A stretch of 64,000 bases of DNA from an uncultured Oscillospiraceae bacterium (GTDB taxonomy: Bacteria > Bacillota > Clostridia > Oscillospirales > Oscillospiraceae), in the NCBI GenBank assembly GCA_934569225.1, contig CAKTKC010000001.1:62001-126000 (forward strand), in the 5' to 3' direction. Shown one piece after another: positions 1 through 8,023 of the stretch. The stretch's first letter is position 1, and every line of letters begins with the position of its first letter. The notes under the pieces are model-generated. The model did no database searches. It saw only the letters and a list, made by a program, of their open reading frames with translations, and was not told the origin of the DNA. The position numbers and the translations under genes were made by a program.

Positions 1-902
1 ATCTGGGGGGAATAGCGGCGGCTCAGCTCGTCCACATTCAGGTTGGTGGAGATGACCATGGGCTTGACGGCCATCATTCGGTCGTTGAGTAAACTGTACA
101 GCGCGGCCGTGACGAACTGCCCGGGCATCTCTGTGCCGAGATCGTCCAGAATCAGAAGATCGCAGTTCGTCAGCTTGGCCGCTTCCCGGCGAGCGTCCTC
201 GCTGGGTGTAAATTTCGCCTGCTCCAGCTTGGAGAACAGGTGACTCGAAGTTTCGTAAACCACACTGTAGCCCCGGTCGGTCACCGTCCGGGCAATGCAC
301 GCCGACAGGAAGGTCTTCCCCAGACCCGTTCCGCCGATGAACAGCAAGTTCCCCACATTGGGGGTGAAGGTCGCGGCGTACCGGCGGCAGATGTTCAGCG
401 TCCGCTCCATAATGGTGCGGGGGCTGGCGCCGTATTTGGGGTCAACGGCGTCGGGGTAGTAGTCCAGGCGGAACTGGCTGAAAGTCTCCCGGCTGCTGGA
501 CAGAACGGAAATTTCCTTTTTCTGCTCCTGACGGCACAGCTCGCTCAGGCACTCGCACATGGCGGTGCCCACATAGCCGCTGCCGCCGCATTTGTCGCAG
601 ATGGGGCTTTCGTCCAAAAAGCCTTCCTCAAAATTCGCGGCGGCCAGCGCCGCCCGTTCCCGCTGCAAGCCCAGATTTTCCTGCCGCGCCTGTTCCAGCA
701 GCGCCTGGCCGTCGGAACCCTGCAAAAAGGCCGCCTGGGCAGCCTGGGCCATGGTGCGGCGCAGAAGCATGTCGATCTCCCGGATGCGGGGGACTTTGGC
801 GTAGGCTTCTGCCAGATGCTGCCTGTTTTCCGACTCCCGGTCTTCCTTCGCCTGGGCAAGACGCGCCCGGGCGCGCTGAACCACTTCCGCACTGTATCCC
901 AC
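1..902 (-). CDS. DnaC/DnaI/IstB-type ATPase, putative helicase loader (partial)
   Basis: The start is in the window but the 3' end runs off the left edge, so about 300 residues are visible. The start is GTG at 902, preceded by GGAGGG. Translation shows a helical N-terminus, a cysteine cluster (CDKCGG and CEC) around residues 100-118 that resembles the zinc-binding part of DnaC/DnaI loaders, Walker A GGTGLGKT near residue 186 and Walker B LLILDDLG near residue 247. Known relatives load the replicative helicase onto DNA at origins or restart sites. It lies 3 bp downstream of the DnaD-type gene, the usual pairing of replication-initiation genes in Firmicutes, so the two are probably co-transcribed. 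An IstB transposition helper is the alternative, but no transposase is nearby. Confidence 0.85.
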   Translation of the reverse strand, partial: MGYSAEVVQRARARLAQAKEDRESENRQHLAEAYAKVPRIREIDMLLRRTMAQAAQAAFLQGSDGQALLEQARQENLGLQRERAALAAANFEEGFLDESPICDKCGGSGYVGTAMCECLSELCRQEQKKEISVLSSSRETFSQFRLDYYPDAVDPKYGASPRTIMERTLNICRRYAATFTPNVGNLLFIGGTGLGKTFLSACIARTVTDRGYSVVYETSSHLFSKLEQAKFTPSEDARREAAKLTNCDLLILDDLGTEMPGQFVTAALYSLLNDRMMAVKPMVISTNLNVDELSRRYSPQ

Positions 903-905
903 GAA

Positions 906-1787
906 TTATCCCTCCTGCAATACTTTCTGAATGGCCTCCAGCTCCGCCTCGCCCAGCTGGCCGGAGGCACCCTTCGGGACGCTCGTCTTCCGGTCGCCGG
1001 TGCGGACGTCCTCGGCGCTGTGGAAGCCCTGCTGCTGCCAGCGCTGCAAAATCTTGTTCATGTACGCCCAGTTCAGCCCACCGGTATTCAGGCAGGTGCG
1101 CTCGTAGGCCATGGAGATCAGCTCGTCGTCCATGCCCATGTCCAGCCAGCTCTGGGCATAGCGCTCCTCGGCGGCGGTGAGACTGCGCCCCCGGATCTGG
1201 ATCAGGTTCATCAGCCGGGACAGCCGGGAATTGCGCACGTTCTGCGCCTGAATGAAGGCGGCGGCTTCCTCCACAGTGTCGATGCCCCGCTCCGCCCAGT
1301 TGTAGGCTTCCTTCTCGATGGTGCGCAGAGACGGATTGCGCAGACTCCCTCTTTGCCGGGCGCGTTCCTTGCAGTAGCACACCAGAAGGGAGATCACGTC
1401 CGCGGTCAGCCCTAAGTAGCGCACAAAGCCCAGGAGGATTTTCAGTTCTTCCGTGTTCAGGCTGCGGCCCAGCAGACGCTGCACCTCGCCGTAAAGGCTG
1501 CGGAAGGTGTTGTCCGAATCCATGGCGTCCAGCACGTCCTTTTCACAGTAGCTGGGACGTTCGCCGGGGGCAATGTGGCTGGGGCGGTCTTCCGGCCACA
1601 GACCCAGCTGCCGCAATGTAGCGGCGGCGCAGCCGTAGCGGGGGGCGCTGAAATGCAGATCGGCTTCCGCGCCCTCGGGGCGGTTGCCGCTGTTTATGTA
1701 AAGGTAAAGCAGCGCTGCATCCGGATTTGCGGCGGAAAGCAGCCTGCGGATGTCGCTCTGGGAAATTTTGACAGGTTCGGTGATCAT
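906..1787 (-). CDS. DnaD-domain replication initiation protein
   Basis: This 293-residue cytoplasmic protein is rich in charged helices. The second half has the DnaD/DnaB_2 pattern (for example YNWAERGIDTVEEA, about residues 165-180, and YMNKILQRW near 240). Family members help load helicase during replication initiation and restart in Firmicutes. The chosen ATG at 1787 has a weak GAGG site, and a good promoter lies 34-62 bp upstream. The helicase loader follows after 3 bp, which supports a replication role. The N-terminal 130 residues are less conserved to my eye. Confidence 0.82.
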   Translation of the reverse strand: MITEPVKISQSDIRRLLSAANPDAALLYLYINSGNRPEGAEADLHFSAPRYGCAAATLRQLGLWPEDRPSHIAPGERPSYCEKDVLDAMDSDNTFRSLYGEVQRLLGRSLNTEELKILLGFVRYLGLTADVISLLVCYCKERARQRGSLRNPSLRTIEKEAYNWAERGIDTVEEAAAFIQAQNVRNSRLSRLMNLIQIRGRSLTAAEERYAQSWLDMGMDDELISMAYERTCLNTGGLNWAYMNKILQRWQQQGFHSAEDVRTGDRKTSVPKGASGQLGEAELEAIQKVLQEG

Positions 1788-1820
1788 TTCGGCGCCTCGC
1801 AGAAAAAGTCATTTTCCGTC

Positions 1821-1849
1821 ATTATACCACAGCTTCCCAACGGGGACAA
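1821..1849 (-). promoter_or_regulatory. sigma-A promoter for the DnaD/loader operon
   Basis: Read on the minus strand: TTGTCC (1849-1844), a 17-bp spacer, then a perfect TATAAT (1826-1821), ending 33 bp before the DnaD start codon. Confidence 0.7.
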
Positions 1850-2335
1850 CGGCGGGGCAGCAGAGAATTTCGCAGAAAAACGAAGATTTTTTTTGGCAGG
1901 ACACAGGATGTTGTGGGCAGGGGAGAGGACAAGTACAAAAACCGGAGTCAGGGCACCAATCGCGTGCGCAGCTGTACTCCGGTTTTCGTTTATTCGCAAA
2001 AAATCTGTGGCAGAATGTACGCAGGAGAGCCGTTCCCTTCTCCCTGCGCAGGAATCGCTGAACGCAAATCTTTTTTGCCCGCTCGTTTCTGATTAAAATA
2101 AGTATTTTAATCAGAAAATGGTATCAAAGAGAAAATACATTCTGTCTGATGCCGCGAGAAAGCAGAAGAAGCTTGTTTTCAGAGTTTCCTTATTCGCGTC
2201 ATACCGCTGCGCATTCGGCGACACACTTGACAGTAAATGAAATGGGCGAAAGCAACCGTCGTCACGTTTGGTTCCCGTTTCTTTGCTGTCCGCAGGTAGC
2301 TTAACCGGAAGAAGCCTGATTATTCGGAGGTGCCT
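1850..2335. other. gene-free stretch with two hairpins
   Basis: I see no convincing gene here. It holds an inverted repeat AAAACCGGAGT / ACTCCGGTTTT (1937-1986, loop about 28 nt) and a perfect 14-15-bp hairpin TTTCTGATTAAAAT / ATTTTAATCAGAAA (2086-2117). A TTGACA at 2229 or nearby, ahead of the BofA-like gene, lacks a clear -10. Confidence 0.5.
2086..2117. repeat. perfect long hairpin, TGATTAAAAT type
   Basis: Left arm 2086-2100 and right arm 2103-2117 are exact reverse complements, and the stem core TGATTAAAAT recurs in the hairpin at 48795-48827. It lacks the GC-rich stem and U-tract of a normal terminator, so it looks like a dispersed palindromic repeat. Confidence 0.55.
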
Positions 2336-2593
2336 ATGGAAAAATTTGTCACGTTGCTCATTCCCGCCCTTGTCGCGCTGGTGCTGGTGCGGCTGCTGCT
2401 GATGCCCATGAAGCTGATCTTCAAGATCGGCATACACTCCGGGTGCGGCTTTCTGTGCCTGTGGCTGCTGAATTCCGTGGCGGCGTTCACGGGGGCATAT
2501 TTTCCCATCAACGCCGTGACGGTGCTGGTGGCCGGATTCCTGGGACTGCCGGGGATCGGCGTCATGGCGCTGCTGGAAGTGCTGTCGATGTGA
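2336..2593 (+). CDS. BofA-family (pro-sigmaK processing inhibitor-like) membrane protein
   Basis: An 85-residue hydrophobic protein with about three membrane segments (residues 5-25, 32-52, 58-80). The glycine-rich end LGLPGIGVMALL is the BofA-family signature. In Bacillus, BofA holds the SpoIVFB protease inactive during sporulation; small BofA-like proteins are also widespread in Clostridia with unknown roles. ATG at 2336 is chosen because GGAGG sits 5 nt upstream; an in-frame GTG at 2330 overlaps that site. No spoIVF genes are nearby, so the sporulation role is not shown. Confidence 0.75.
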   Translation: MEKFVTLLIPALVALVLVRLLLMPMKLIFKIGIHSGCGFLCLWLLNSVAAFTGAYFPINAVTVLVAGFLGLPGIGVMALLEVLSM

Positions 2594-2606
2594 ATTTCAC
2601 GGAGTA

Positions 2607-2633
2607 CCGCCCTCCCCAGAAAGGGGAGGGCGG
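2607..2633. terminator. bidirectional terminator
   Basis: An 11-bp stem CCGCCCTCCCC / GGGGAGGGCGG with loop AGAAA lies between the convergent BofA-like and MscS genes. It could serve both; the T-tracts are modest. Confidence 0.75.
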
Positions 2634-2639
2634 CGAACT

Positions 2640-3434
2640 TTATTTATCCAGATGTACGTTCAGATGGGGGTAGGTCATGGCGATGCCCTGCTCGTCGAAG
2701 ACGTCCTTGACCCGCTGGGTCAGGGCGAAATACACGTCCCAGTAGTCCTCGGTCTTCACCCAGACGCGGAGGGTGTAGGCAATGGCGCTGTCGCCGTAGC
2801 TGCTCACGCAGGCGCTGGGGGCGGGGGTCAGAAGCACATTGTCCATGGTTCCCGCCTGCACCAGCGCGTCGATGACCTTCTGTGTGGGAGCGTCGTAGGA
2901 GGCGGAGACGGGAATGTCCACCCGGCGGGTATCGGCGGCGGAGTAGTTGACGATCTGCGCCGCGACCACCGCGCTGTTGGGAATGGAGATGAGCTTGTTG
3001 TCAAAGGTGGCCAGACGGGTGTAGGTCATGTTGATCTCCTGCACCGTGCCGGACTGCCCGGCGATCTCCACATAGTCGCCGGAGTGGAAGGGGTGGGTGG
3101 AAAGAATGGTGAAGCCGCCGATGACGTTGGTGAGCATATTTTGCAGGGACAGGGAAACGGCCAATGTCAGGACGCTTGCCAGGGCGACGATGCCGGTGAC
3201 GTCAATGTCAAGGCTGGACGCCACGCTCAGACCCAGCAGGATATACATGGCCACCTTGGCGAGAGACAGAATCAGGCTGTGAGCGGCCTTTTCCAGGTGG
3301 GATTTTTCCAGCCCCCCCTGAAGCAGCTTCGTGACGATACGGATGATCAGAATGCCGATGACCAGCACAAGGACGGCGTGGAGCACCTTATTCAGCGCGC
3401 CGGTTCCCAGAGCGGTAAGAAAATCTTTCAGCAT
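2640..3434 (-). CDS. MscS-type small-conductance mechanosensitive channel
   Basis: 264 residues with three membrane helices in the first ~125 residues. The pore-lining TM3 and following loop carry the MscS pattern (SLSLQNMLTNVIGGF, then HPFHSGDYVEIAG and IPNSAVV), and a soluble beta/alpha domain fills residues 130-264. Family members open under membrane tension to release solutes on hypo-osmotic shock. ATG at 3434 is preferred: AAGGAG lies 9 nt upstream, while the in-frame TTG at 3443 abuts that site. It is a single-gene unit ending at the shared terminator. Confidence 0.92.
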   Translation of the reverse strand: MLKDFLTALGTGALNKVLHAVLVLVIGILIIRIVTKLLQGGLEKSHLEKAAHSLILSLAKVAMYILLGLSVASSLDIDVTGIVALASVLTLAVSLSLQNMLTNVIGGFTILSTHPFHSGDYVEIAGQSGTVQEINMTYTRLATFDNKLISIPNSAVVAAQIVNYSAADTRRVDIPVSASYDAPTQKVIDALVQAGTMDNVLLTPAPSACVSSYGDSAIAYTLRVWVKTEDYWDVYFALTQRVKDVFDEQGIAMTYPHLNVHLDK

Positions 3435-3554
3435 GGAAAACAACTCCTTCAGTATAACAATTGAATGATGTAATTATAAAACGGGAACGGGGAAATAGCA
3501 AGAAAAAATGTGGCGCAGAAGTTGGCAAAAGCCGTGATTCCAAATGTTAATCCC

Positions 3555-3602
3555 ATTTTAAGAAATAGACCTCTTTCATCTTAAAGAAGCCGGTGATATA
3601 AT
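3555..3602 (+). promoter_or_regulatory. promoter region of the two-component operon
   Basis: A perfect TATAAT (3597-3602) lies 34 bp before the regulator start; the -35 (3574-3579, TTTCAT) is poor, as in activated promoters. ATTTTAAGAAAT at 3555-3566 sits just upstream and, read on the minus strand, differs by one base from the motif found upstream of both sortase-substrate genes. Confidence 0.6.
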
Positions 3603-3636
3603 AAGAAAAAAAGATGACGAGAGGAAGGAAAACCAC

Positions 3637-4332
3637 ATGTACAACGTTCTGATTTGCGACGATCAGCCGGATATCGTCAACGCGCTGAAAATATACCTGA
3701 CCCCCGAGGGGTACAATCTGTTCGAGGCATTCACCGGCACCCAGGCGGTGGAGATCGCCAAAAACAACGACATCCACCTGATTCTGCTGGACGTGATGAT
3801 GCCCGTGATGGACGGTATCACGGCGACCTCCAAGATCCGGGAATTTTCCAACGCGCCCATCATTCTGCTCACCGCCAAATCCGAGACGGAGGACAAGGTG
3901 CTGGGGCTGAACGTGGGGGCGGACGACTATATCACCAAGCCCTTTGTGCCGGTGGAGGTGCTGGCGCGTGTGCGGTCTCAGCTGCGCCGGTATGCCCAGC
4001 TGGGCAGCCGCCCGGAGGAGGGCAGCGGCAGCATCACCATCGGCGGCATCGCCCTGGACGACCGCACCAAAACCGTCACCGTGGAGGGGGAGCCTGTGTC
4101 CCTGACGCCTACGGAGTACGCCATTCTGCACCTGCTGATGGCGAACCCCGGAAAGGTGTTTTCCACCAAGGTGCTGTATGAATCCGTCTGGCAGGAGGCG
4201 GCGCTGGGCAGCGAGGGCGCCGTGGCGGTGCATATCCGTCACCTGCGGGAGAAAATCGAGATCAACCCCTCGGAGCCGCGGTATCTGAAAGTCGTGTGGG
4301 GACAGGGCTATAAAATGGAAGGAGGAAAATAA
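3637..4332 (+). CDS. OmpR/PhoB-family response regulator
   Basis: 231 residues. The receiver domain (1-120) has the acidic pair D8-D9, phospho-acceptor D52 in LLLDVMMP, T79 and K101 (ITKPF). A winged-helix DNA-binding domain follows (about 130-228) with LTPTEYAIL and the C-terminal WGQGYKME. It partners the kinase that starts one base after its stop codon. The target genes are unknown; shared upstream sequence hints at autoregulation and at the surface-protein genes at 8024 and 29910. GAGGAAGG precedes the ATG. Confidence 0.95.
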   Translation: MYNVLICDDQPDIVNALKIYLTPEGYNLFEAFTGTQAVEIAKNNDIHLILLDVMMPVMDGITATSKIREFSNAPIILLTAKSETEDKVLGLNVGADDYITKPFVPVEVLARVRSQLRRYAQLGSRPEEGSGSITIGGIALDDRTKTVTVEGEPVSLTPTEYAILHLLMANPGKVFSTKVLYESVWQEAALGSEGAVAVHIRHLREKIEINPSEPRYLKVVWGQGYKMEGGK

Positions 4333-4333
4333 T

Positions 4334-7300
4334 TTGAAATACAATATTGTATTCAAATTCCTTGCCATCGCCCTGTGCGCCCTGATGCTTCTGGGAGCCG
4401 CCGGCAGTGCCGCCGCCATCATCGGCATGACGGAATCAGGGCTGTACGACATCTCCGTGGAGGAGCTGCGGGACAGATACATCCGTTCGGACGGCGAATC
4501 CATGGCGGGGCGTATCGCCGTGGACTATGCCGAGGCGAACCTGGGCGGCGTGCCGGAGGCGATCGCGGGGCCGACCGTGTACGATCTGGGGCCGTCGGGG
4601 AAGACCGGCTGGCTTTACGGCGTGTTCAACCCGACGCTGGCGGGCTACGTGCTGAAGGACGCGGAAGGAAACGTTCTGGAATCCGGCGGCGCGGAAAAAC
4701 TGACGGACGCCGAATTTTATTCCTTCCCCGTCAGCGGCTCGTATAAATACGTCCTGTCCGTCACGGAAAAGTCGGAGGCAACGCCTCAGGCGGACGCGAG
4801 CACCTATAACGCCATCCCGGAGGGCGGCGCAACGGTATTCAGCGTGAGCATTGATGCGGAAGACTCCAGTGAAAGCGTGGACAGCGTCGAACCGATTGGC
4901 TATATTACCAACATTGGCTATGGCATAATCCGCTTTGAGGCCAATGAACAGGGCACGATAGACTTGCCTGATTCTCCCACTACCTGCGTGACTTTCCGGG
5001 ACGGGAATGGCGATATTCTGTATCAGACCTACAATGATGTGAGTCTGACAAAGCTTGAAACCGGCGGCTTCCTGCTGCGCGACACGACCGGTGAACCGGG
5101 TCAGAGCGAAGTCCTGACGGATGACGTTCCCACTGAGGGCGCAGATATATATAAGGTAACATTCACCACGGAATCGGAGCTGGCAGGCGAGGGGGGACAT
5201 ACCCGCAGCGGCAGCACCCCGGTGGGCGTGCTGAAACGCAATGACGCGGGCGTCCTGTATTTTCAGTCGGACGACGCCTTCTACCGGGACAATATGCCGG
5301 AGGACGCCGTCATCACCGCCGTGGAGTTCCAGGACAAGGACGACGTTATTGTTTATAAGGCGGCGAACCCGTCAGGCGTAGGCGAATTTGAATGGAATGC
5401 CGACGGGAAAGCAGTCGTATTTCTGATTACGCCCAGCCTGACGCAGAAGGTGGTGCCGGAGGCCGAGACCGTTCCGGAGACCACCGCAGAGACGGTGCCG
5501 GAAACAACCGACGAAACCACCGTTACCGTAACAGTTCCGGAGACGGCCGCCGAAACCGTCCCGGACACGACGGAGGAGACCGTCCCCCTCGAGACGCTGT
5601 CCGTGAACCCCACCAAGCCGGCGGTAACCGGCACGGCAGCCCCGGACGTGATCTTTGCGGACGGCGAAGCTCACACCATGGAATATTGGGACGACGACGC
5701 CCAGAAGTCCATGGTGGTGGAGTACCGCTACGCCCAGCTGCCCGCCTATACCGTGGAGCTGACCCTTGCTCCCGGCGCGTACCGCTTTGACGGCGGGTAC
5801 GCTCTGCTTACCCAGGTGTGGAGCTACCGCAACAGCCTGTTCTTTATCATAGGCGTGTGCCTGCTGCTGTTTGCCGTGCTGGCCGTGTACCTCTGCTGCG
5901 CGGCGGGCAGAAAGCCCGGCAGCGAGGAAGTCCATGCCGCGGGCTTCAACTGCATCCCCCTGGACATTTACCTTGCCGGCGGCGGGCTGATCGTCTTCGG
6001 CCTTTTCATGGCAATCGTCCAATTCTACGATGCCGCCGACCTGTTCACCCAGAGCGTCCAGACCCTCTGCGCCGGAGTACTGATGGCGGGCTACGCCATG
6101 AGCCTGATTTTCGTGAGCTTCTGCTTTGCCTGTGCCGCCCAGTTCAAGACCCCCGGCGGCTACTGGTGGCGCAACAGCGTCTGCTGGCGGTGCCTGAACC
6201 TGCTGGTGAAGTGCGTCAAGGGCTGCTTCTCCGGCTGCGGCTGGCTGATCCGGAATTTTCCCATGGCCTTCGCCGCCTTGGGAAGATTCCTGCTGGTGCT
6301 GCTCAGCCCTCTGAGATGGCTGTGGAGACAGGTAAAGAAGACCTGCACAAAAATCGGAAAGTCTATCAACCGGGTGTACTCCATGATGCCGCTGACCTGG
6401 CAGTGGCTGCTGACGGGCTTCATTATGGTGATGCTCCTGTTCGCCGCCTTTGCGGGCAGATCGGAAATGATGGTGGTGCTGAGCCTGTGCGCCTGTGTGG
6501 CCGTGGTGCTGTATGGGGCGTACTGCTTCGGCATCCTGCTGGAAAGCGCCAAGCGCATGGGCAAGGGCGACCTGGACACCAAGGTAGACGACAAATATCT
6601 CATCGGCGCGTTCAAGAGCTTTGCCGGTGACCTGAATGACCTGGCCGGCGTTGCCGTGGTGGCGGCGCAGAAGCAATTAAAATCGGAGCGTATGAAAACA
6701 GAACTGATTACCAATGTTTCCCACGATATCAAAACGCCTTTGACCTCCATCATCAACTACGTGGACTTGCTGCAAAAGCCCCACACGCCGGAGGAGGAGA
6801 AGACCTATCTGGAAGTCCTCAACCGGCAGTCCCAGCGCCTGAAAAAGCTGATCGAGGATCTGATGGAAATGAGCAAGGCCAGCACGGGGAACCTGACGGC
6901 GGACATTACGAAGCTGGACGCGGTGGAATCCGTGAATCAGGCGCTGGGCGAATTCGCCGACAAGCTGGAAAAGGCCCAGCTGACCTCCGTATTTCGCCAT
7001 CCGGAAGAGTCTGTCGCCATGATGGCGGACGGAAGACTTGCGTGGCGGGTGCTGAGCAATCTCCTGAGCAACACCGTGAAATATGCCCTGCCCGGCACGC
7101 GGGTGTATATCGACGTGATGGCGCTGGAGGGAAAGGTCATCATTTCCCTGAAAAATATCTCCCGGGACGAGCTGAACGTGGACGCCGACGAGCTGATGGA
7201 GCGCTTTGTCCGGGGCGACGATTCCCGGAACACCGAGGGCAGCGGCCTGGGGCTGAACATTGCCAAGACCCTGATGGAGCTGCAAAAGGGACAGCTGCAA

Positions 7301-7354
7301 TTGCTGGTGGACGGCGACCTGTTCAAGGTAACGCTGATCTTCCCTGGTGCGTAA
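4334..7354 (+). CDS. large membrane sensor histidine kinase
   Basis: 1006 residues starting at TTG 4334, with GGAGG 8 nt upstream inside the end of the regulator gene; no nearer ATG fits. A signal-anchor helix (about 5-28) is followed by roughly 460 extracytoplasmic residues without a family I recognise. These end in a Pro-Glu-Thr-rich stretch (about 374-422, VPETTAE-type repeats). Membrane helices lie near 498-520, 548-570, 585-615 and 690-735. The kinase core has the H-box NVSHDIKTPL near 793, an N-box LSNLLSNTVKYA near 906 and the G-box GSGLGLNIAK near 968. It should sense an extracellular or wall signal and phosphorylate the adjacent regulator. Most such kinases are 400-600 residues long, so the sensor part is unusually big. 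Confidence 0.92.
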   Translation: MKYNIVFKFLAIALCALMLLGAAGSAAAIIGMTESGLYDISVEELRDRYIRSDGESMAGRIAVDYAEANLGGVPEAIAGPTVYDLGPSGKTGWLYGVFNPTLAGYVLKDAEGNVLESGGAEKLTDAEFYSFPVSGSYKYVLSVTEKSEATPQADASTYNAIPEGGATVFSVSIDAEDSSESVDSVEPIGYITNIGYGIIRFEANEQGTIDLPDSPTTCVTFRDGNGDILYQTYNDVSLTKLETGGFLLRDTTGEPGQSEVLTDDVPTEGADIYKVTFTTESELAGEGGHTRSGSTPVGVLKRNDAGVLYFQSDDAFYRDNMPEDAVITAVEFQDKDDVIVYKAANPSGVGEFEWNADGKAVVFLITPSLTQKVVPEAETVPETTAETVPETTDETTVTVTVPETAAETVPDTTEETVPLETLSVNPTKPAVTGTAAPDVIFADGEAHTMEYWDDDAQKSMVVEYRYAQLPAYTVELTLAPGAYRFDGGYALLTQVWSYRNSLFFIIGVCLLLFAVLAVYLCCAAGRKPGSEEVHAAGFNCIPLDIYLAGGGLIVFGLFMAIVQFYDAADLFTQSVQTLCAGVLMAGYAMSLIFVSFCFACAAQFKTPGGYWWRNSVCWRCLNLLVKCVKGCFSGCGWLIRNFPMAFAALGRFLLVLLSPLRWLWRQVKKTCTKIGKSINRVYSMMPLTWQWLLTGFIMVMLLFAAFAGRSEMMVVLSLCACVAVVLYGAYCFGILLESAKRMGKGDLDTKVDDKYLIGAFKSFAGDLNDLAGVAVVAAQKQLKSERMKTELITNVSHDIKTPLTSIINYVDLLQKPHTPEEEKTYLEVLNRQSQRLKKLIEDLMEMSKASTGNLTADITKLDAVESVNQALGEFADKLEKAQLTSVFRHPEESVAMMADGRLAWRVLSNLLSNTVKYALPGTRVYIDVMALEGKVIISLKNISRDELNVDADELMERFVRGDDSRNTEGSGLGLNIAKTLMELQKGQLQLLVDGDLFKVTLIFPGA

Positions 7355-7372
7355 CGGAATGAACTAAGCCAA

Positions 7373-7400
7373 GGGCGGCGCGGGATTTCCCGCGCCGCCC
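7373..7400 (+). terminator. terminator of the two-component operon
   Basis: A 13-bp perfect GC-rich stem GGGCGGCGCGGGA / TCCCGCGCCGCCC closes 18 bp after the kinase stop codon. The following T-run is weak. Confidence 0.7.
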
Positions 7401-7874
7401 CGTTTGCCGAAGGAATAGACGCAAAAAACAGGGAGATATTCCGGCATGAAGAAAAACTGTTCACAATTTCGTCGCTTTTTATTTTCATTTCCGTTATTGC
7501 CTGTTCAAAACCGAAAAGTATCTTAATAACAGAAAGGTTGCGGAAGCCGTGAGCCGCTCCCTTTCAACTCCGTAGATCCTCTTTTCTACCTCTCTTCTTT
7601 CCAAACCCTTTCGCGGAAACCCCGGTGCCAAACGCGGCACCGGGGTTTTCCACCCCCTTGGGCGGCGGAAGCCAACCCGGGAGGCCACAGGCGGCTGCAA
7701 CAAAATTGTAACCTTTGAAAGAAAATAGAAATCGAAATCGGGAATTGTCATTTTCCGTAGCTGGTAAAAAACGAATTTTATGGTAAAATTTGGAGTAGAT
7801 TTCTTAAGATAAGGGCAAATGTTTAAGAATGTTATAAAGTGTAAAGAATTCTGTTACATTTTGTAATTTTCCTA
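7401..7874. other. long intergenic region with orphan terminator hairpin and AT-rich upstream segment
   Basis: There is no credible protein gene. A terminator-like hairpin AACCCCGGTGCC / GGCACCGGGGTT (within 7615-7651, followed by TTTT) has no gene in front of it, so a small RNA ending there is possible. From about 7690 to 7870 the DNA turns AT-rich and contains ATTTCTTAAGAT (7799-7810) and TTTAAGAAT (about 7822-7830), probably upstream control sequence for the 8024 gene. Confidence 0.45.
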
Positions 7875-7903
7875 TTGACATCCGGGAACGGATGTGATAT
7901 CAT
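7875..7903 (+). promoter_or_regulatory. strong sigma-A promoter with palindromic spacer
   Basis: TTGACA (7875-7880), a 17-bp spacer and TATCAT (7898-7903). The perfect inverted repeat ACATCC-6-GGATGT (7879-7896) overlaps the -35 and nearly fills the spacer, and could be an operator for a repressor. Confidence 0.8.
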
Positions 7904-7909
7904 GCAGAC

Positions 7910-8023
7910 ATGAAAGAGATGCCGGGTGCGGAAGCGGCGGAAAGCCTCCCCGATTGGCGACACCAAAGACTCCAGCGCCGGCAGCATTTCTAAAACAACC
8001 AATTTTCTAGGAGGTTAGAAACT
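7910..8023 (+). promoter_or_regulatory. structured 5' leader of the surface-protein mRNA
   Basis: The roughly 114-nt leader starts with a GC-rich foldable part. GATGCCGG and CCGGCAGCAT (about 7919-7988) can pair around inner helices; then comes an unstructured stretch with the ribosome site AGGAGG. It does not match a riboswitch class I know; it may simply stabilise the message. Confidence 0.4.

Noticed and set aside
1..902. IstB helper of an insertion sequence
   Set aside because: There is no IstA-like transposase or terminal repeat, and the DnaD neighbour and N-terminal cysteine cluster favour a replication loader.
7918..7990. Possible cyclic-di-GMP or other riboswitch in the surface-protein leader
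   Set aside because: GCGGAAAGCC superficially resembles part of the GEMM core, but the other conserved segments and the tetraloop helix are missing.
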